Assembly (NCBI RefSeq): GCF_004114955.1
Contig: NZ_CP030053.1
Location: 5,394,001 to 5,458,000, forward strand
Length of the DNA stretch: 64,000 nucleotides
Origin: Bradyrhizobium guangzhouense
GTDB lineage: Bacteria > Pseudomonadota > Alphaproteobacteria > Rhizobiales > Xanthobacteraceae
Reading direction: 5' to 3'
This document shows positions 24,992-33,200 of this stretch, piece after piece (the stretch's first letter is position 1; each line of letters opens with the position of its first letter). Below the pieces are notes generated by a model, which saw nothing but the letters and a program-made list of their open reading frames with translations, did not search any database and was not told the origin of the DNA. The translations under genes were made by a program, and so were the position numbers.

Positions 24992-25993
24992 ATGACACGA
25001 CAAAACAAGACTTCGATATCCCGCCGGCAAATCGTCCGCGCGGCGAGCGCCACGCTTGCTGCGGCTTCGCTGGGGTCGTCGACCGCGCAAGGAAACACCG
25101 ACATGGCCGAACAGGACCTGATCGATCCCGTCACCCGCTATCCGAAGCCGCCGTTCAAGAAGCAATCGCAGCCCTGGCCCGGTCTCGCCGGCAAGATGGA
25201 GCCCCGGCCGGATCACGGCGAGAGCAGCTACAAGGGCTCTGGCCGCCTTAAAGGCCGCAAGGCGCTGATCACCGGCGGCGATTCCGGCATGGGCCGGGCC
25301 GCCGCGATCGCCTATGCGCGCGAAGGCGCCGACGTCGCCATCAACTATCTGCCGGCGGAGGAGCCGGACGCGCAGGAGGTGATCGCATTGATCAGGAAGG
25401 AAGGCCGGACCGCCCTTGCGATTCCCGGCGACCTCAAGGACGAGGCGTTCTGCAAGGACCTGGTCGAACAGGCGGCGCAGGGTCTCGGCGGTCTCGACAT
25501 CATCGTCAACAACGCGGCGCGCCAGCAGACGCGTGCTTCCATCCTCGACGTCTCGTCGGAGGATTTCGATGCGACCATGAAGACCAACCTCTACGCGCCA
25601 TTCTGGATCATCAAGGCGGCACTGCCGCATCTCAAGCCCGGCTCCTGTCTCATCGGCACGACATCCGAGCAGGCTTACGATCCCTCGCCTGACCTCTACG
25701 ACTACGCACAGACCAAGGCGGCGACGATGAACTACGTGAAGTCGCTGGCAAAGCAGCTTGCCTCGAAGGGCATTCGCGTCAACGGTGTTGCACCGGGACC
25801 GATCTGGACCCCGCTCCAGGTCTCCGGCGGCGCGACGATGGAAAAGCTCGAAAAGTTCGGCGGCATGACGCCGCTCGGTCGCCCTGGCCAACCGGCCGAA
25901 CTGGCCTCGATCTACGTGCAGCTTGCCGCGGCCGATGCGAGTTACGCGACCGGCCAGGTCTATGGCTCCGCGGGTGGATCGGGCCAACCGTAA
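24992..25993 (+). CDS. General-stress SDR oxidoreductase with Tat-like leader
   Basis: 333 residues from ATG 24992 (CGGAGA upstream). The leader SRRQIVRAASATLAAASLGS resembles a Tat signal. The body is the YhdF/GspA-associated SDR type: RYPKPPFKKQSQPWPGLAGK, Rossmann loop TGGDSGMGRAAAIAYAREGA, NNAARQ, catalytic Tyr-Lys in YDYAQTKAATMNY and PGPIWTPL. In other bacteria this subgroup is induced by general stress; the substrate is unknown. The twin-Arg leader is unusual for an SDR and may mean periplasmic activity, or simply mis-start if translation begins at Met53 (MAEQDLIDP). Confidence 0.87.
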   Translation: MTRQNKTSISRRQIVRAASATLAAASLGSSTAQGNTDMAEQDLIDPVTRYPKPPFKKQSQPWPGLAGKMEPRPDHGESSYKGSGRLKGRKALITGGDSGMGRAAAIAYAREGADVAINYLPAEEPDAQEVIALIRKEGRTALAIPGDLKDEAFCKDLVEQAAQGLGGLDIIVNNAARQQTRASILDVSSEDFDATMKTNLYAPFWIIKAALPHLKPGSCLIGTTSEQAYDPSPDLYDYAQTKAATMNYVKSLAKQLASKGIRVNGVAPGPIWTPLQVSGGATMEKLEKFGGMTPLGRPGQPAELASIYVQLAAADASYATGQVYGSAGGSGQP

Positions 25994-26006
25994 CGCCCAG
26001 GCTCAA

Positions 26007-26031
26007 GGAACGATCGTGGACGTCAGGCTTT
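26007..26031 (+). promoter_or_regulatory. Weak EcfG-like promoter ahead of the PAP2 gene
   Basis: GGAAC (26007-26011), 16-bp spacer, CTTT (26028-26031). The -10 lacks the GTT core, so this is only a partial match. Confidence 0.3.
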
Positions 26032-26071
26032 ACAAGACTGTCATGGAGACCCTTTCGCCAACCCTGGATCA

Positions 26072-26656
26072 ATGGCGCCCGTCACAGTCAGACCCACGCG
26101 GATCGATATCGCGATCGCGAATGAGATCGCCGAACATACCAACCCGGAGCTCGAGGAAACTGCCGAAGCGTTGACCTGGGGCGCGGACGAGCACGTGCTG
26201 CTCGCCGTCGCCGCTGCGGGGTGGCTGTACGCCAGAATGCGACCTGCCGAAGAGCGTCGTGCGGCCAACCATATCCTCGCGGTGTCGCTGGTGACGGCGA
26301 TGCTCCCGCACGTCCTGAAATCCGCATTCGATCAGGTCAGGCCTGACAGGCTGACGGTGCGAGGCCATCGCCGCGGCGTCCCGTTCTCGGGACGCGCGCG
26401 CGATGCTTTCCCGTCAGGCCATGCCATGCATATGGGCGCGCTGGCGTCCGCGGCGGGCCTGCTTCCACCTGCTCGACGACGTCTCGTGCGCGGCATTGCC
26501 GTGGGACTTTCCCTGACGCGCATCGCTCTGCTCGCGCATTGGGCCAGCGATGTGGTCGCGGGCTTTACGCTGGGCATCGTCATCGAGCGGATGCTGCGAC
26601 CGTGGACGCTGGCAAAGCGGAGCACCGAGCCTGGAAAGAGGCAAGCACGATCATGA
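26072..26656 (+). CDS. PAP2-family membrane phosphatase
   Basis: 194 residues with several membrane segments and the complete type 2 phosphatidic acid phosphatase signature: KSAFDQVRPDR (motif 1), FPSGHAMHMG (motif 2) and LTRIALLAHWASDVVAG (motif 3 with Arg, His and Asp). It probably dephosphorylates an undecaprenyl or phospholipid pyro/monophosphate at the outer face of the inner membrane. It overlaps the next gene by 4 bp (ATGA), so it heads a three-gene operon with two DUF3147-type membrane proteins. Confidence 0.85.
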   Translation: MAPVTVRPTRIDIAIANEIAEHTNPELEETAEALTWGADEHVLLAVAAAGWLYARMRPAEERRAANHILAVSLVTAMLPHVLKSAFDQVRPDRLTVRGHRRGVPFSGRARDAFPSGHAMHMGALASAAGLLPPARRRLVRGIAVGLSLTRIALLAHWASDVVAGFTLGIVIERMLRPWTLAKRSTEPGKRQARS

Positions 26657-27003
26657 CCGAGTACGTCCTCCGCTTCGTCGCCGGCGGCGTGATCGTGACC
26701 GCATTTGCAATTCTTGGCGACATGCTGCGGCCCAAGAGCTTTGGTGGCCTGCTCGGCGCGGCGCCGTCGGTGGCGCTGGCGACCCTGAGCATTGCCGTCG
26801 TTCAACACGGTCCGCGCTATGCTGCGGCGGAAAGCTGGACCATGATCTATGGCGCGGCAGGCCTGGCCTGCTACAGCCTTGCGGTCTGCCAGCTCCTGAT
26901 GAGGTTTCGCCTCGCGGCGCTTCCTGCCACCATCATCGCGTCCGTCGTATGGCTTGCGGTTGCCTTTGCCCTGCTCGCGGGTTTCGGAGGAGCCGCCGCC
27001 TGA
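26653..27003 (+). CDS. DUF3147-family small membrane protein (first of pair)
   Basis: 116 residues, four predicted membrane helices (YVLRFVAGGVIVTAFAILGD, FGGLLGAAPSVALATLSIAV, IYGAAGLACYSLAVCQLLM, ALPATIIASVVWLAVAFALL). The pattern FGGLLGAAPSVAL is typical of DUF3147 proteins, which have no known function. ATG 26653 overlaps the PAP2 stop, and its own stop overlaps the next start (TGATG), so the three genes are translationally coupled. Confidence 0.8.
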   Translation: MTEYVLRFVAGGVIVTAFAILGDMLRPKSFGGLLGAAPSVALATLSIAVVQHGPRYAAAESWTMIYGAAGLACYSLAVCQLLMRFRLAALPATIIASVVWLAVAFALLAGFGGAAA

Positions 27004-27443
27004 TGCTGGTCAAGATGTCATCGGCCTCCCTCAAGCAAACGCGGTGGTACGAATACGGCATTCGCTTCCTGCTGGGCGGATTGGCGACAGTCTTCGCCGG
27101 CCTCGTCAGCGCACGCTTTGGCGTGGCCATCGGCGGACTCTTCCTCGCGCTTCCCGCCATCTTCTGCGCCAGCGCGACGCTGATCGAAAGCCACGAGCGC
27201 CGAGCCAAGGGGAAGGCCGGTCTTGGCGGGCGACGGCGCGGGCAGCAGGCTGCGGCTCTCGATGCTGCGGGGGCCGGCCTCGGGAGCATCGGTCTTGCGG
27301 CGTTTGCCGCGACCTTCCACGCCCTGGTCACGGCGAGCGTGATCGGGGCATTCGCGGCTGCCATCTTGGTATGGGCTGCGGTCTCGGTGGCTGCGTGGTG
27401 GCTGAGGCGAAAGCTGCGCATCACCTCACGTCACCCAGGCTGA
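27003..27443 (+). CDS. DUF3147-family membrane protein (second of pair)
   Basis: 146 residues with four membrane helices: YGIRFLLGGLATVFAGLVSA, RFGVAIGGLFLALPAIFCAS, and two near the C-terminus. A basic cytoplasmic loop (HERRAKGKAGLGGRRRGQQ) follows the second helix. FGVAIGGLFLALPAI corresponds to FGGLLGAAPSVAL in the preceding gene, so the two are probably diverged duplicates that might pair in the membrane. Start ATG 27003 overlaps the previous stop. Confidence 0.78.
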   Translation: MLVKMSSASLKQTRWYEYGIRFLLGGLATVFAGLVSARFGVAIGGLFLALPAIFCASATLIESHERRAKGKAGLGGRRRGQQAAALDAAGAGLGSIGLAAFAATFHALVTASVIGAFAAAILVWAAVSVAAWWLRRKLRITSRHPG

Positions 27444-27456
27444 ATGCCGAGGGCGA

Positions 27457-27651
27457 TCAGCGCGAAGCCGCGGCCGCTTCCCGCAACATCAGGAAACCGT
27501 GCATCTCGGCTGCAGTTTTCAACTGCTCGAGGCGCGCCACGACAGCCTCGCGCTGCCCACCGTCCGGCAGGCGCGCCAGCTCTTCCTCGAGCCGCCGCCT
27601 CTGCTCGTCGAGACGCTGTTCGAACGTATGGGGCTCAGATCGTTTTCGCAT
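27457..27651 (-). CDS. Short coiled-coil-like hypothetical protein
   Basis: 64 residues, predicted nearly all helical (TFEQRLDEQRRRLEEELARL, then EAVVARLEQLKTAAEMHGFL). ATG 27651 is preceded by GAGGACAG and lies inside the 3' end of the upstream gene (17-bp overlap in another frame), indicating coupled translation. No known domain. It resembles, in size and character, the small helical genes at 39381 and 39591. Confidence 0.7.
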   Translation of the reverse strand: MRKRSEPHTFEQRLDEQRRRLEEELARLPDGGQREAVVARLEQLKTAAEMHGFLMLREAAAASR

Positions 27652-27793
27652 TATCTGTCCTCGGGGGTTGCAAGCCTGGGCTGTTGGCCCAGCGCTCGAC
27701 CTGGTCGATGACCTTCTGGTGGCTGGGACGTACCGGCTTTGGACCTTCGGGCTCATCGGAAAGCTTGCGGGGTAACCTGACTTCATCTGTCAT
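27635..27793 (-). CDS. Short basic hypothetical protein
   Basis: 52 residues: MTDEVRLPRKLSDEPEGPKP, then VRPSHQKVIDQVERWANSP and a tail LQPPRTDNAKTI. ATG 27793 follows GGGAG. The 3' end overlaps the start of the helical 64-residue gene in a different frame. Both reading frames keep sensible codon usage outside the 17-bp overlap, supporting two real genes. Function unknown. Confidence 0.62.
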   Translation of the reverse strand: MTDEVRLPRKLSDEPEGPKPVRPSHQKVIDQVERWANSPGLQPPRTDNAKTI

Positions 27794-27841
27794 GGCCCAT
27801 CTCCCTTTCCAAAAAGAATGCGCCAGGCCCCAACTCGGTTC

Positions 27842-27943
27842 AATATTAAAATATTGATTTTACTGAGTGTTTTTACTCATTTGGGGATTTTTCCGACTCT
27901 TGTGGAACTCGCGGCGACCTCGTCCATTGAGTAAACTACTCAA
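27842..27943. promoter_or_regulatory. AT-rich palindrome cluster upstream of the RHH gene
   Basis: Three short dyads in an unusually A/T-rich 100-bp patch: AATATT-AA-AATATT (27842-27855), TGAGT-N6-ACTCA (27864-27879) and the perfect TTGAGTA-AAC-TACTCAA (27927-27943). The last two share the half-site GAGT/ACTC. The third lies 24 bp before the ribbon-helix-helix ATG, the expected place for an autoregulatory operator. Confidence 0.6.
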
Positions 27944-27966
27944 ACTCATCAATTTATGTGGTCGCT

Positions 27967-28209
27967 ATGAATGACCTTCGCGCGGAGCGCCTTCAGGTCA
28001 TGCTTTCCCCGGAAGAGCTGGCCGCGGTTGACGATTTCCGGTTCAAGCACCGCATGCCGACGCGTGCGGCAGCGGTCCGTGAGCTTCTGAAGCTGGGGCT
28101 GGCCGCCGTGGGCAGTGATGCAGTCCCCGGGGTCAAGTCGAGCAGCTTCGGCGTATTCGGCCGCGGGCCGGATGGGCACACACAGGGCGATCCCGACGGC
28201 GGGAGCTGA
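27967..28209 (+). CDS. Ribbon-helix-helix (CopG/Arc-like) DNA-binding protein
   Basis: 80 residues from ATG 27967 (an in-frame GTG at 27958 is an alternative). Residues ~3-45 form an RHH fold: beta strand ERLQVMLSPEELAAVDDFRF, then helices KHRMPTRAAAVRELLKLGL. The C-terminal half is Gly/Ser/Pro-rich and probably flexible. Such proteins act as antitoxin-like or autoregulatory repressors; no toxin gene is adjacent. Palindromes immediately upstream are likely its own operators. No clear Shine-Dalgarno is visible before the ATG. Confidence 0.75.
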   Translation: MNDLRAERLQVMLSPEELAAVDDFRFKHRMPTRAAAVRELLKLGLAAVGSDAVPGVKSSSFGVFGRGPDGHTQGDPDGGS

Positions 28210-28344
28210 TCACAGCCTCACCGCAAAACGGCCCCGGCACGTTGGGTGCCAGGGCCGTCCTGGAGATTGCTTCCGGAGCACCGGGGGCATGTCACCGAAA
28301 GCAACCAGTCGACTCGTCGTCAGAGGATTCGTTCCTCGCGAAAT

Positions 28345-28551
28345 CTAGCCGCTTGGAGCAGCGCCGGAATCATCCGGCGTCATGCCCGAGCCCGGCGTCT
28401 TGCTGTCGTCGTTGAGCTTGGGATCTCGCGTCGCTTCGCGCGATGGCGAACCGTCCTGGCTTGTCTTGTGGACGGTTTGCGCACGCTGCTTGTCGCGCGG
28501 CTGATCCTCCGCCCGCTTGTCCTTGACGATGCCGTGGTCGGAATGTGCCAT
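28345..28551 (-). CDS. Short hydrophilic stress-type protein
   Basis: 68 residues, MAHSDHGIVKDKRAEDQPRD, then KQRAQTVHKTSQDG and a Pro/Asp/Ser-rich tail (SGMTPDDSGAAPSG). Very polar and probably disordered. ATG 28551 follows GAGAGGACATC. A GGAAC-N16-CGTA promoter lies 37 bp upstream, placing it with the other EcfG-type small genes. The family occurs widely in Bradyrhizobium with no assigned role. Confidence 0.72.
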   Translation of the reverse strand: MAHSDHGIVKDKRAEDQPRDKQRAQTVHKTSQDGSPSREATRDPKLNDDSKTPGSGMTPDDSGAAPSG

Positions 28552-28587
28552 GATGTCCTCTCGCTTCTTCCGGTGCCTCGAAGCGCT

Positions 28588-28612
28588 TACGCTTCCATGC
28601 ATCGAATGTTCC
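28588..28612 (-). promoter_or_regulatory. EcfG-type promoter of the 68-residue gene
   Basis: Minus strand: GGAAC (28608-28612), 16-bp spacer, CGTA (28588-28591). Confidence 0.5.
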
Positions 28613-28635
28613 TATGAGCGCGAGAGGCTGCGGCG

Positions 28636-28767
28636 CTAGCTGTGCGCCGCGTGCACCGCCACGGATGCGTTTTCCTGATGCACCTGCCGGACCGTCGTCA
28701 CCGTCGCAAACGCAACCGAAACGCCAAAGGCGAGAATGAGCGAGAGAAGTGCCAGACGTGGGGCCAT
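28636..28767 (-). CDS. Very short single-span or secreted peptide
   Basis: 43 residues: MAPRLALLSLILAFGVSVAF, ATVTTVRQVHQENAS and VAVHAAHS. The first 22 residues form a membrane span or signal peptide; the rest is polar. ATG 28767 has a perfect AGGAGG ribosome site at 7 nt, the strongest in this neighbourhood, which is the main reason to call it real. It lies upstream of the 68-residue stress gene on the same strand. Function unknown. Confidence 0.62.
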   Translation of the reverse strand: MAPRLALLSLILAFGVSVAFATVTTVRQVHQENASVAVHAAHS

Positions 28768-28886
28768 TGCAAAACCTCCTTCTGGAGTCAAAAAAATAAC
28801 GCAGCGGACAATTCCTGGATGATCGTGGATTGCACCAGCTTATTCCGTGAGCAGCCTCACACGCGGATGCACGAAAACGAGAGCGA

Positions 28887-29081
28887 TCATGCGCCCTGGC
28901 TTTGCAGGACGCTGACCTTGACTGGCGGGACTTCGCCGTCGAGCCAGTCCTGCTCTTGTGCCAAAGCCGTCCAGGCATCCGCCATGCGCGAATATCTGTT
29001 ATAGGCGGGCCGCCCTTCCGATCGCTCGGCCAATTGCAGGCAGTTCTCGGCGTTGTCCCTGAAGATATCAGACTGTTTCAT
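28887..29081 (-). CDS. Short helical protein of the FRDNAENCLQLAE type
   Basis: 64 residues: MKQSDIFRDNAENCLQLAER, SEGRPAYNRYSRMADAW and TALAQEQDWLDGE. Predicted two-helix protein. Similar short proteins (a Tyr/Phe-Arg-x-Asn-A-x2-C-L-x-LA opening) occur in many copies in Bradyrhizobium; none has a known role. It is distantly similar in layout to the genes at 38084, 43746 and 57410. ATG 29081 is chosen by the family start; longer readings are antisense shadows of the DUF4142 gene. Confidence 0.7.
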   Translation of the reverse strand: MKQSDIFRDNAENCLQLAERSEGRPAYNRYSRMADAWTALAQEQDWLDGEVPPVKVSVLQSQGA

Positions 29082-29177
29082 GCCTTTGACGTGGGTACGG
29101 AACCCCTCGCCTGCAACCGCCCTTACGGGATCGTAACCTCCGCCGGAACATTGCACGTTACAGGTCATTGGATAGTC

Positions 29178-29690
29178 ATGAGGATATTCGTGGCGATCAT
29201 CCTGGCGTTGATCAGCACCGCGGCGCTTGCCGACAGCAGCGGCGAGCAAACGCGCGGAGATCGTGTGCCTGACGCCACCGACGTCATCAGCGGCCTTTAC
29301 AGCTTCAGCCGCTTCCAGCAAGGCCTGTTGGAGAGTACCGACCTGAAGGGCAATGCGGAAGTCAAGAACCTCGCCGCCCTTCGCGCTGAAGAAGCGGCCA
29401 AGCGCGACAAGGCGCTGAAACAAATTCAGGATACAATCGGCGCCGAGCCGCGCGTGAGCAAGGCGACGTCAGCCAGCATCAGCCTTGCAAAACCCGATGA
29501 TGCCGAGGGGCCGGCCTACGTCAGAACTTTCTATGCCGCCCAGATACCTGAATACGAGTCCACGATCGCCCTGCTCGAGCGCTATCTGAGGACGCCTGAC
29601 AATCCCGCGCTCGCGTCCTTCGCCCGCGAGTACCTCCCCCTGCTGCGCGCGCAGTTGAAGGACGCGGAGCGCACCATGGCCGACAAGTAG
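29178..29690 (+). CDS. Secreted DUF4142-like four-helix protein
   Basis: 170 residues. Signal peptide MRIFVAIILALISTAALA, then helices DVISGLYSFSRFQQGLLEST, LAALRAEEAAKRDKALKQIQ, YVRTFYAAQIPEYESTIALL and EYLPLLRAQLKDAERTM. It is more diverged than the protein at 24347 and lacks most of the His/Glu pairs, so a metal site is less likely. It is convergent with the secreted Ser/Gly-rich protein gene downstream. Confidence 0.75.
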   Translation: MRIFVAIILALISTAALADSSGEQTRGDRVPDATDVISGLYSFSRFQQGLLESTDLKGNAEVKNLAALRAEEAAKRDKALKQIQDTIGAEPRVSKATSASISLAKPDDAEGPAYVRTFYAAQIPEYESTIALLERYLRTPDNPALASFAREYLPLLRAQLKDAERTMADK

Positions 29691-29695
29691 CGGGC

Positions 29696-29992
29696 CTATT
29701 TGTCCTCCGGATGATGTTGCTGATCCATCGGGCGCACAGCGCGATTGCTGTCGGGCATGTTGTCCCGGCCGGCGTCGCCATTGGCGTCCTTGCCGCCCGA
29801 GGTCGACGTGCCGCTGCCACTGGGGTTCGACTTGGTGGCGGTCCCCGTGGTCTGCGAGCCTGCATGCGGCGTGGCGGAGCTGGCGGCTGGATCTCCGGTG
29901 GCGGCGCCGCGCCCGCTGGGCGCGCCGGCCTGCGCCAGCGCCGATCCCGTTGCGAATAACCCGGCGATGAGGACGCCCAATCCAGCTTTCAT
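29696..29992 (-). CDS. Secreted low-complexity Gly/Ser/Thr-rich protein
   Basis: 98 residues: signal peptide MKAGLGVLIAGLFATGSALA, then a Gly/Ser/Thr/Ala low-complexity chain (ATGDPAASSATPHAGSQTTG, SGSGTSTSGGKDANGDAG) ending DQQHHPEDK. Probably an unstructured envelope protein, like the product at 38811. ATG 29992 follows GGGAG. A GGAAC-N17-GGTT promoter lies upstream on the same strand. Confidence 0.7.
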   Translation of the reverse strand: MKAGLGVLIAGLFATGSALAQAGAPSGRGAATGDPAASSATPHAGSQTTGTATKSNPSGSGTSTSGGKDANGDAGRDNMPDSNRAVRPMDQQHHPEDK

Positions 29993-30019
29993 ATGCGCTC
30001 TCCCTGTGTTTGCAGGGCT

Positions 30020-30045
30020 AACCTCAGGACCTGTCCCGACGTTCC
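30020..30045 (-). promoter_or_regulatory. EcfG-type promoter of the Gly/Ser-rich secreted protein
   Basis: Minus strand: GGAAC (30041-30045), 17-bp spacer, GGTT (30020-30023), 28 bp before the ATG. Confidence 0.55.
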
Positions 30046-30285
30046 TAAGCCGGGCCGGGGGTTTCAGGATTGGAACATCCCCACGCCTTCTTAAGCCTCG
30101 ATAATTTTTAGGCAATCGGATGGAACTCTCGATAACCTTCGCCGTTAGCTTGGCCGGGCTGAGCATGGCAGGTTCCAATTCCTCGCGTCACTTCCTTGGC
30201 GCTTGATTTCGAATTTGGCTGACGCTCTAGTTTGATCAGGCGCGTCACGCCATAGGATTCGGCCGACGCTTGCGGGGGAATCAGT

Positions 30286-33200
30286 ATGAGCGACCTCGAT
30301 CCCGGAACTGCATCACGCTCCGGTCGTCGCGTTCCGAAACCCAAACCCAACGGCACCTCGGAGCCGGATTCCCGGCAGGAGCTGCTGCTCGTGCTCCAGG
30401 CCATGCGCAGCGGCGATTTCTCCGTGCGCATGAGCGGCGATTATCTCGGCATCGACGGCAAGATCGCCGACACGTTCAACGAAATCATCGCGGCCAACCA
30501 GCGCATGGCCCAGCAGCTCGAGCTGGTCGGCCAGGTGGTGGGACGCGAAGGCAAGACCCGCCAGCGCGTCAAGTTCGGCCTCGCCTCCGGCTCCTGGGCC
30601 GACATGGAAGGCTCCGTCAACACGTTGATCGACGATCTGCTCTGGCCGACGCGCGAGGTGACGCGCGCCGTGGCGGCCGTGGCGCAGGGCGACCTGCTTC
30701 AGACCGTCAAGCTCGACGTCGACGGCCGCCCGCTGCGCGGCGAATTCCTGCAATCGGCGACCATCGTCAACACGATGATCAAGCAGCTCGGCGTGTTCAC
30801 CTCCGAAGTGACGCGCGTCGCGCGCGAGGTCGGCACCGAGGGCAAGCTCGGCGGCCAGGCCCAGGTGCCCGAAGTGACCGGCGTCTGGAAGGACTTGACC
30901 GAGAGCGTCAACTCGATGGCGAACAACCTGACCAACCAGGTTCGTAACATCGCCGAGGTGACGATCGCCGTCGCCAACGGCGACCTGTCGAAGAAGATCA
31001 CCGTCGACGTGCGCGGCGAGATCCTTCAGCTCAAGGAAGCCATCAACACGATGGTGGACCAGCTGCGCTCCTTCGCCTCGGAAGTGACGCGCGTGGCGCG
31101 CGAGGTCGGCACCGACGGCAAGCTCGGCGGCCAGGCCATCGTGCCCGGCGTGGCCGGCACATGGAAGGATCTGACCGACTCCGTCAACGCGATGTGCGGC
31201 AATCTCACCGCGCAGGTTCGCAACATCGCCAACGTGACGACCGCGGTCGCGCGCGGCGACTTGTCCCGCAAGATCACCGTGGACGTGCGCGGCGAAATCC
31301 TGGAGCTGAAGGACACCATCAACACCATGGTGGACCAGCTCAACTCGTTCGCCTCCGAAGTGACGCGCGTGGCGCGTGAGGTCGGCACCGAAGGCAAGCT
31401 CGGCGGCCAGGCCCAGGTGCCCGGTGTGGCCGGCACCTGGAAGGACCTCACCGACAACGTCAACTTCATGGCGTCGAACCTGACCGCGCAGGTCCGCAAC
31501 ATCGCCGACGTCGCGACCGCCATCGCCGGCGGCGACCTGTCGAAGAAGATCACGGTGAACGTGTCGGGCGAGATCCTTCAGTTGAAGGAAACGCTCAACA
31601 CCATGGTCGACCAGCTCAACGCCTTCGCCGGCGAAGTGACGCGCGTCGCGCGCGAGGTCGGCACAGAAGGCCGGCTCGGCGGCCAGGCCAACGTGCTCGG
31701 CGTCGCCGGCACCTGGAAGGACCTGACCGAAAGCGTCAACTCGATGGCGTCGAACCTGACGGCGCAGGTCCGCAACATCGCCGAGGTGACGACGGCGGTC
31801 GCCGGCGGCGACTTGTCGAAGAAGATCACGGTGGACGTGCGCGGCGAAATTCTGGAGCTGAAGGACACCATCAACACCATGGTGGACCAGCTCAACGCCT
31901 TCGCCGGCGAAGTGACGCGCGTGGCGCGCGAGGTCGGCACCGAAGGCAAGCTCGGCGGCCAGGCCCAGGTGCGCGGCGTCGCCGGCACCTGGAAGGATCT
32001 GACGGACTCGGTCAATTCGATGGCCTCGAACCTCACCGGCCAGGTCCGCAACATCGCCGACGTCGCGACCGCGGTCGCCAAGGGCGATTTGTCGAAGAAG
32101 ATCACCGTGAACGTGTCGGGGGAAATCCTTCAGCTGAAGGAAACGCTCAACACCATGGTGGACCAGCTCAACGCGTTCGCCGGCGAAGTCACCCGCGTCG
32201 CGCGCGAAGTCGGCACCGAGGGCAAGCTCGGCGGTCAGGCGCAGGTTCCCGGCGTCGCCGGCACCTGGAAGGACCTCACCGACAACGTCAACTCGATGGC
32301 GGGCAACCTCACCGCCCAGGTCCGCAACATCGCCGAGGTCGCGACCGCGATCGCCGGCGGCGACCTCTCGCGCAAGATCACGGTGGACGTGCGCGGCGAG
32401 ATCCTTCAGCTGAAGGACACCCTCAACACGATGGTCGACCAGCTCAACCGCTTCGCGGGCGAGGTGACGCGCGTGGCGCGCGAGGTCGGCACCGAAGGCC
32501 GCCTCGGCGGCCAGGCCAACGTGCCCGGCGTCGCCGGCACCTGGAAGGACCTGACGGATAGCGTGAACTCGATGGCGGGCAACCTGACCGCCCAGGTCCG
32601 CAACATCGCCGAAGTCACCACCGCCGTGGCGCGCGGCGACTTGTCGCGCAAGATCACCGTGGACGTGAAGGGCGAAATCCTCGAGCTGAAGAACACCATC
32701 AACACCATGGTGGACCAGCTCAACGGCTTCGCCGGCGAGGTGACACGCGTCGCGCGCGAGGTCGGCACCGAAGGCAAGCTCGGCGGCCAGGCCGAAGTGC
32801 CCGGCGTTGCCGGCACCTGGAAGGACCTCACCGACAACGTCAACTTCATGGCCTCGAACCTGACGGCGCAGGTCCGCAACATCGCCGAGGTCGCAACCGC
32901 GATCGCCGGCGGCGACCTGTCCAAGAAGATCACGGTGGACGTCCGCGGCGAGATCCTGCTGCTCAAGGACACCCTCAACACCATGGTGGAGCAGCTGCGC
33001 TCCTTCGCCGCCGAAGTGACGCGCGTGGCGCGCGAGGTCGGCACCGAAGGCCGGCTCGGCGGTCAGGCCGTCGTGCCCGGCGTCGGTGGCACCTGGAAGG
33101 ACCTCACCGACAACGTCAACCTGCTGGCGGCGAACCTCACGACACAAGTCCGCAACATCGCCGAAGTCACCACCGCCGTGGCGCGCGGCGACCTGTCGCG

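Noticed and set aside
29145..29169. GGAAC-N16-CATT ahead of the second DUF4142 gene
   Set aside because: The -10 would lie only 9 bp before the ATG, leaving no room for a leader, and CATT departs from the GTT core.
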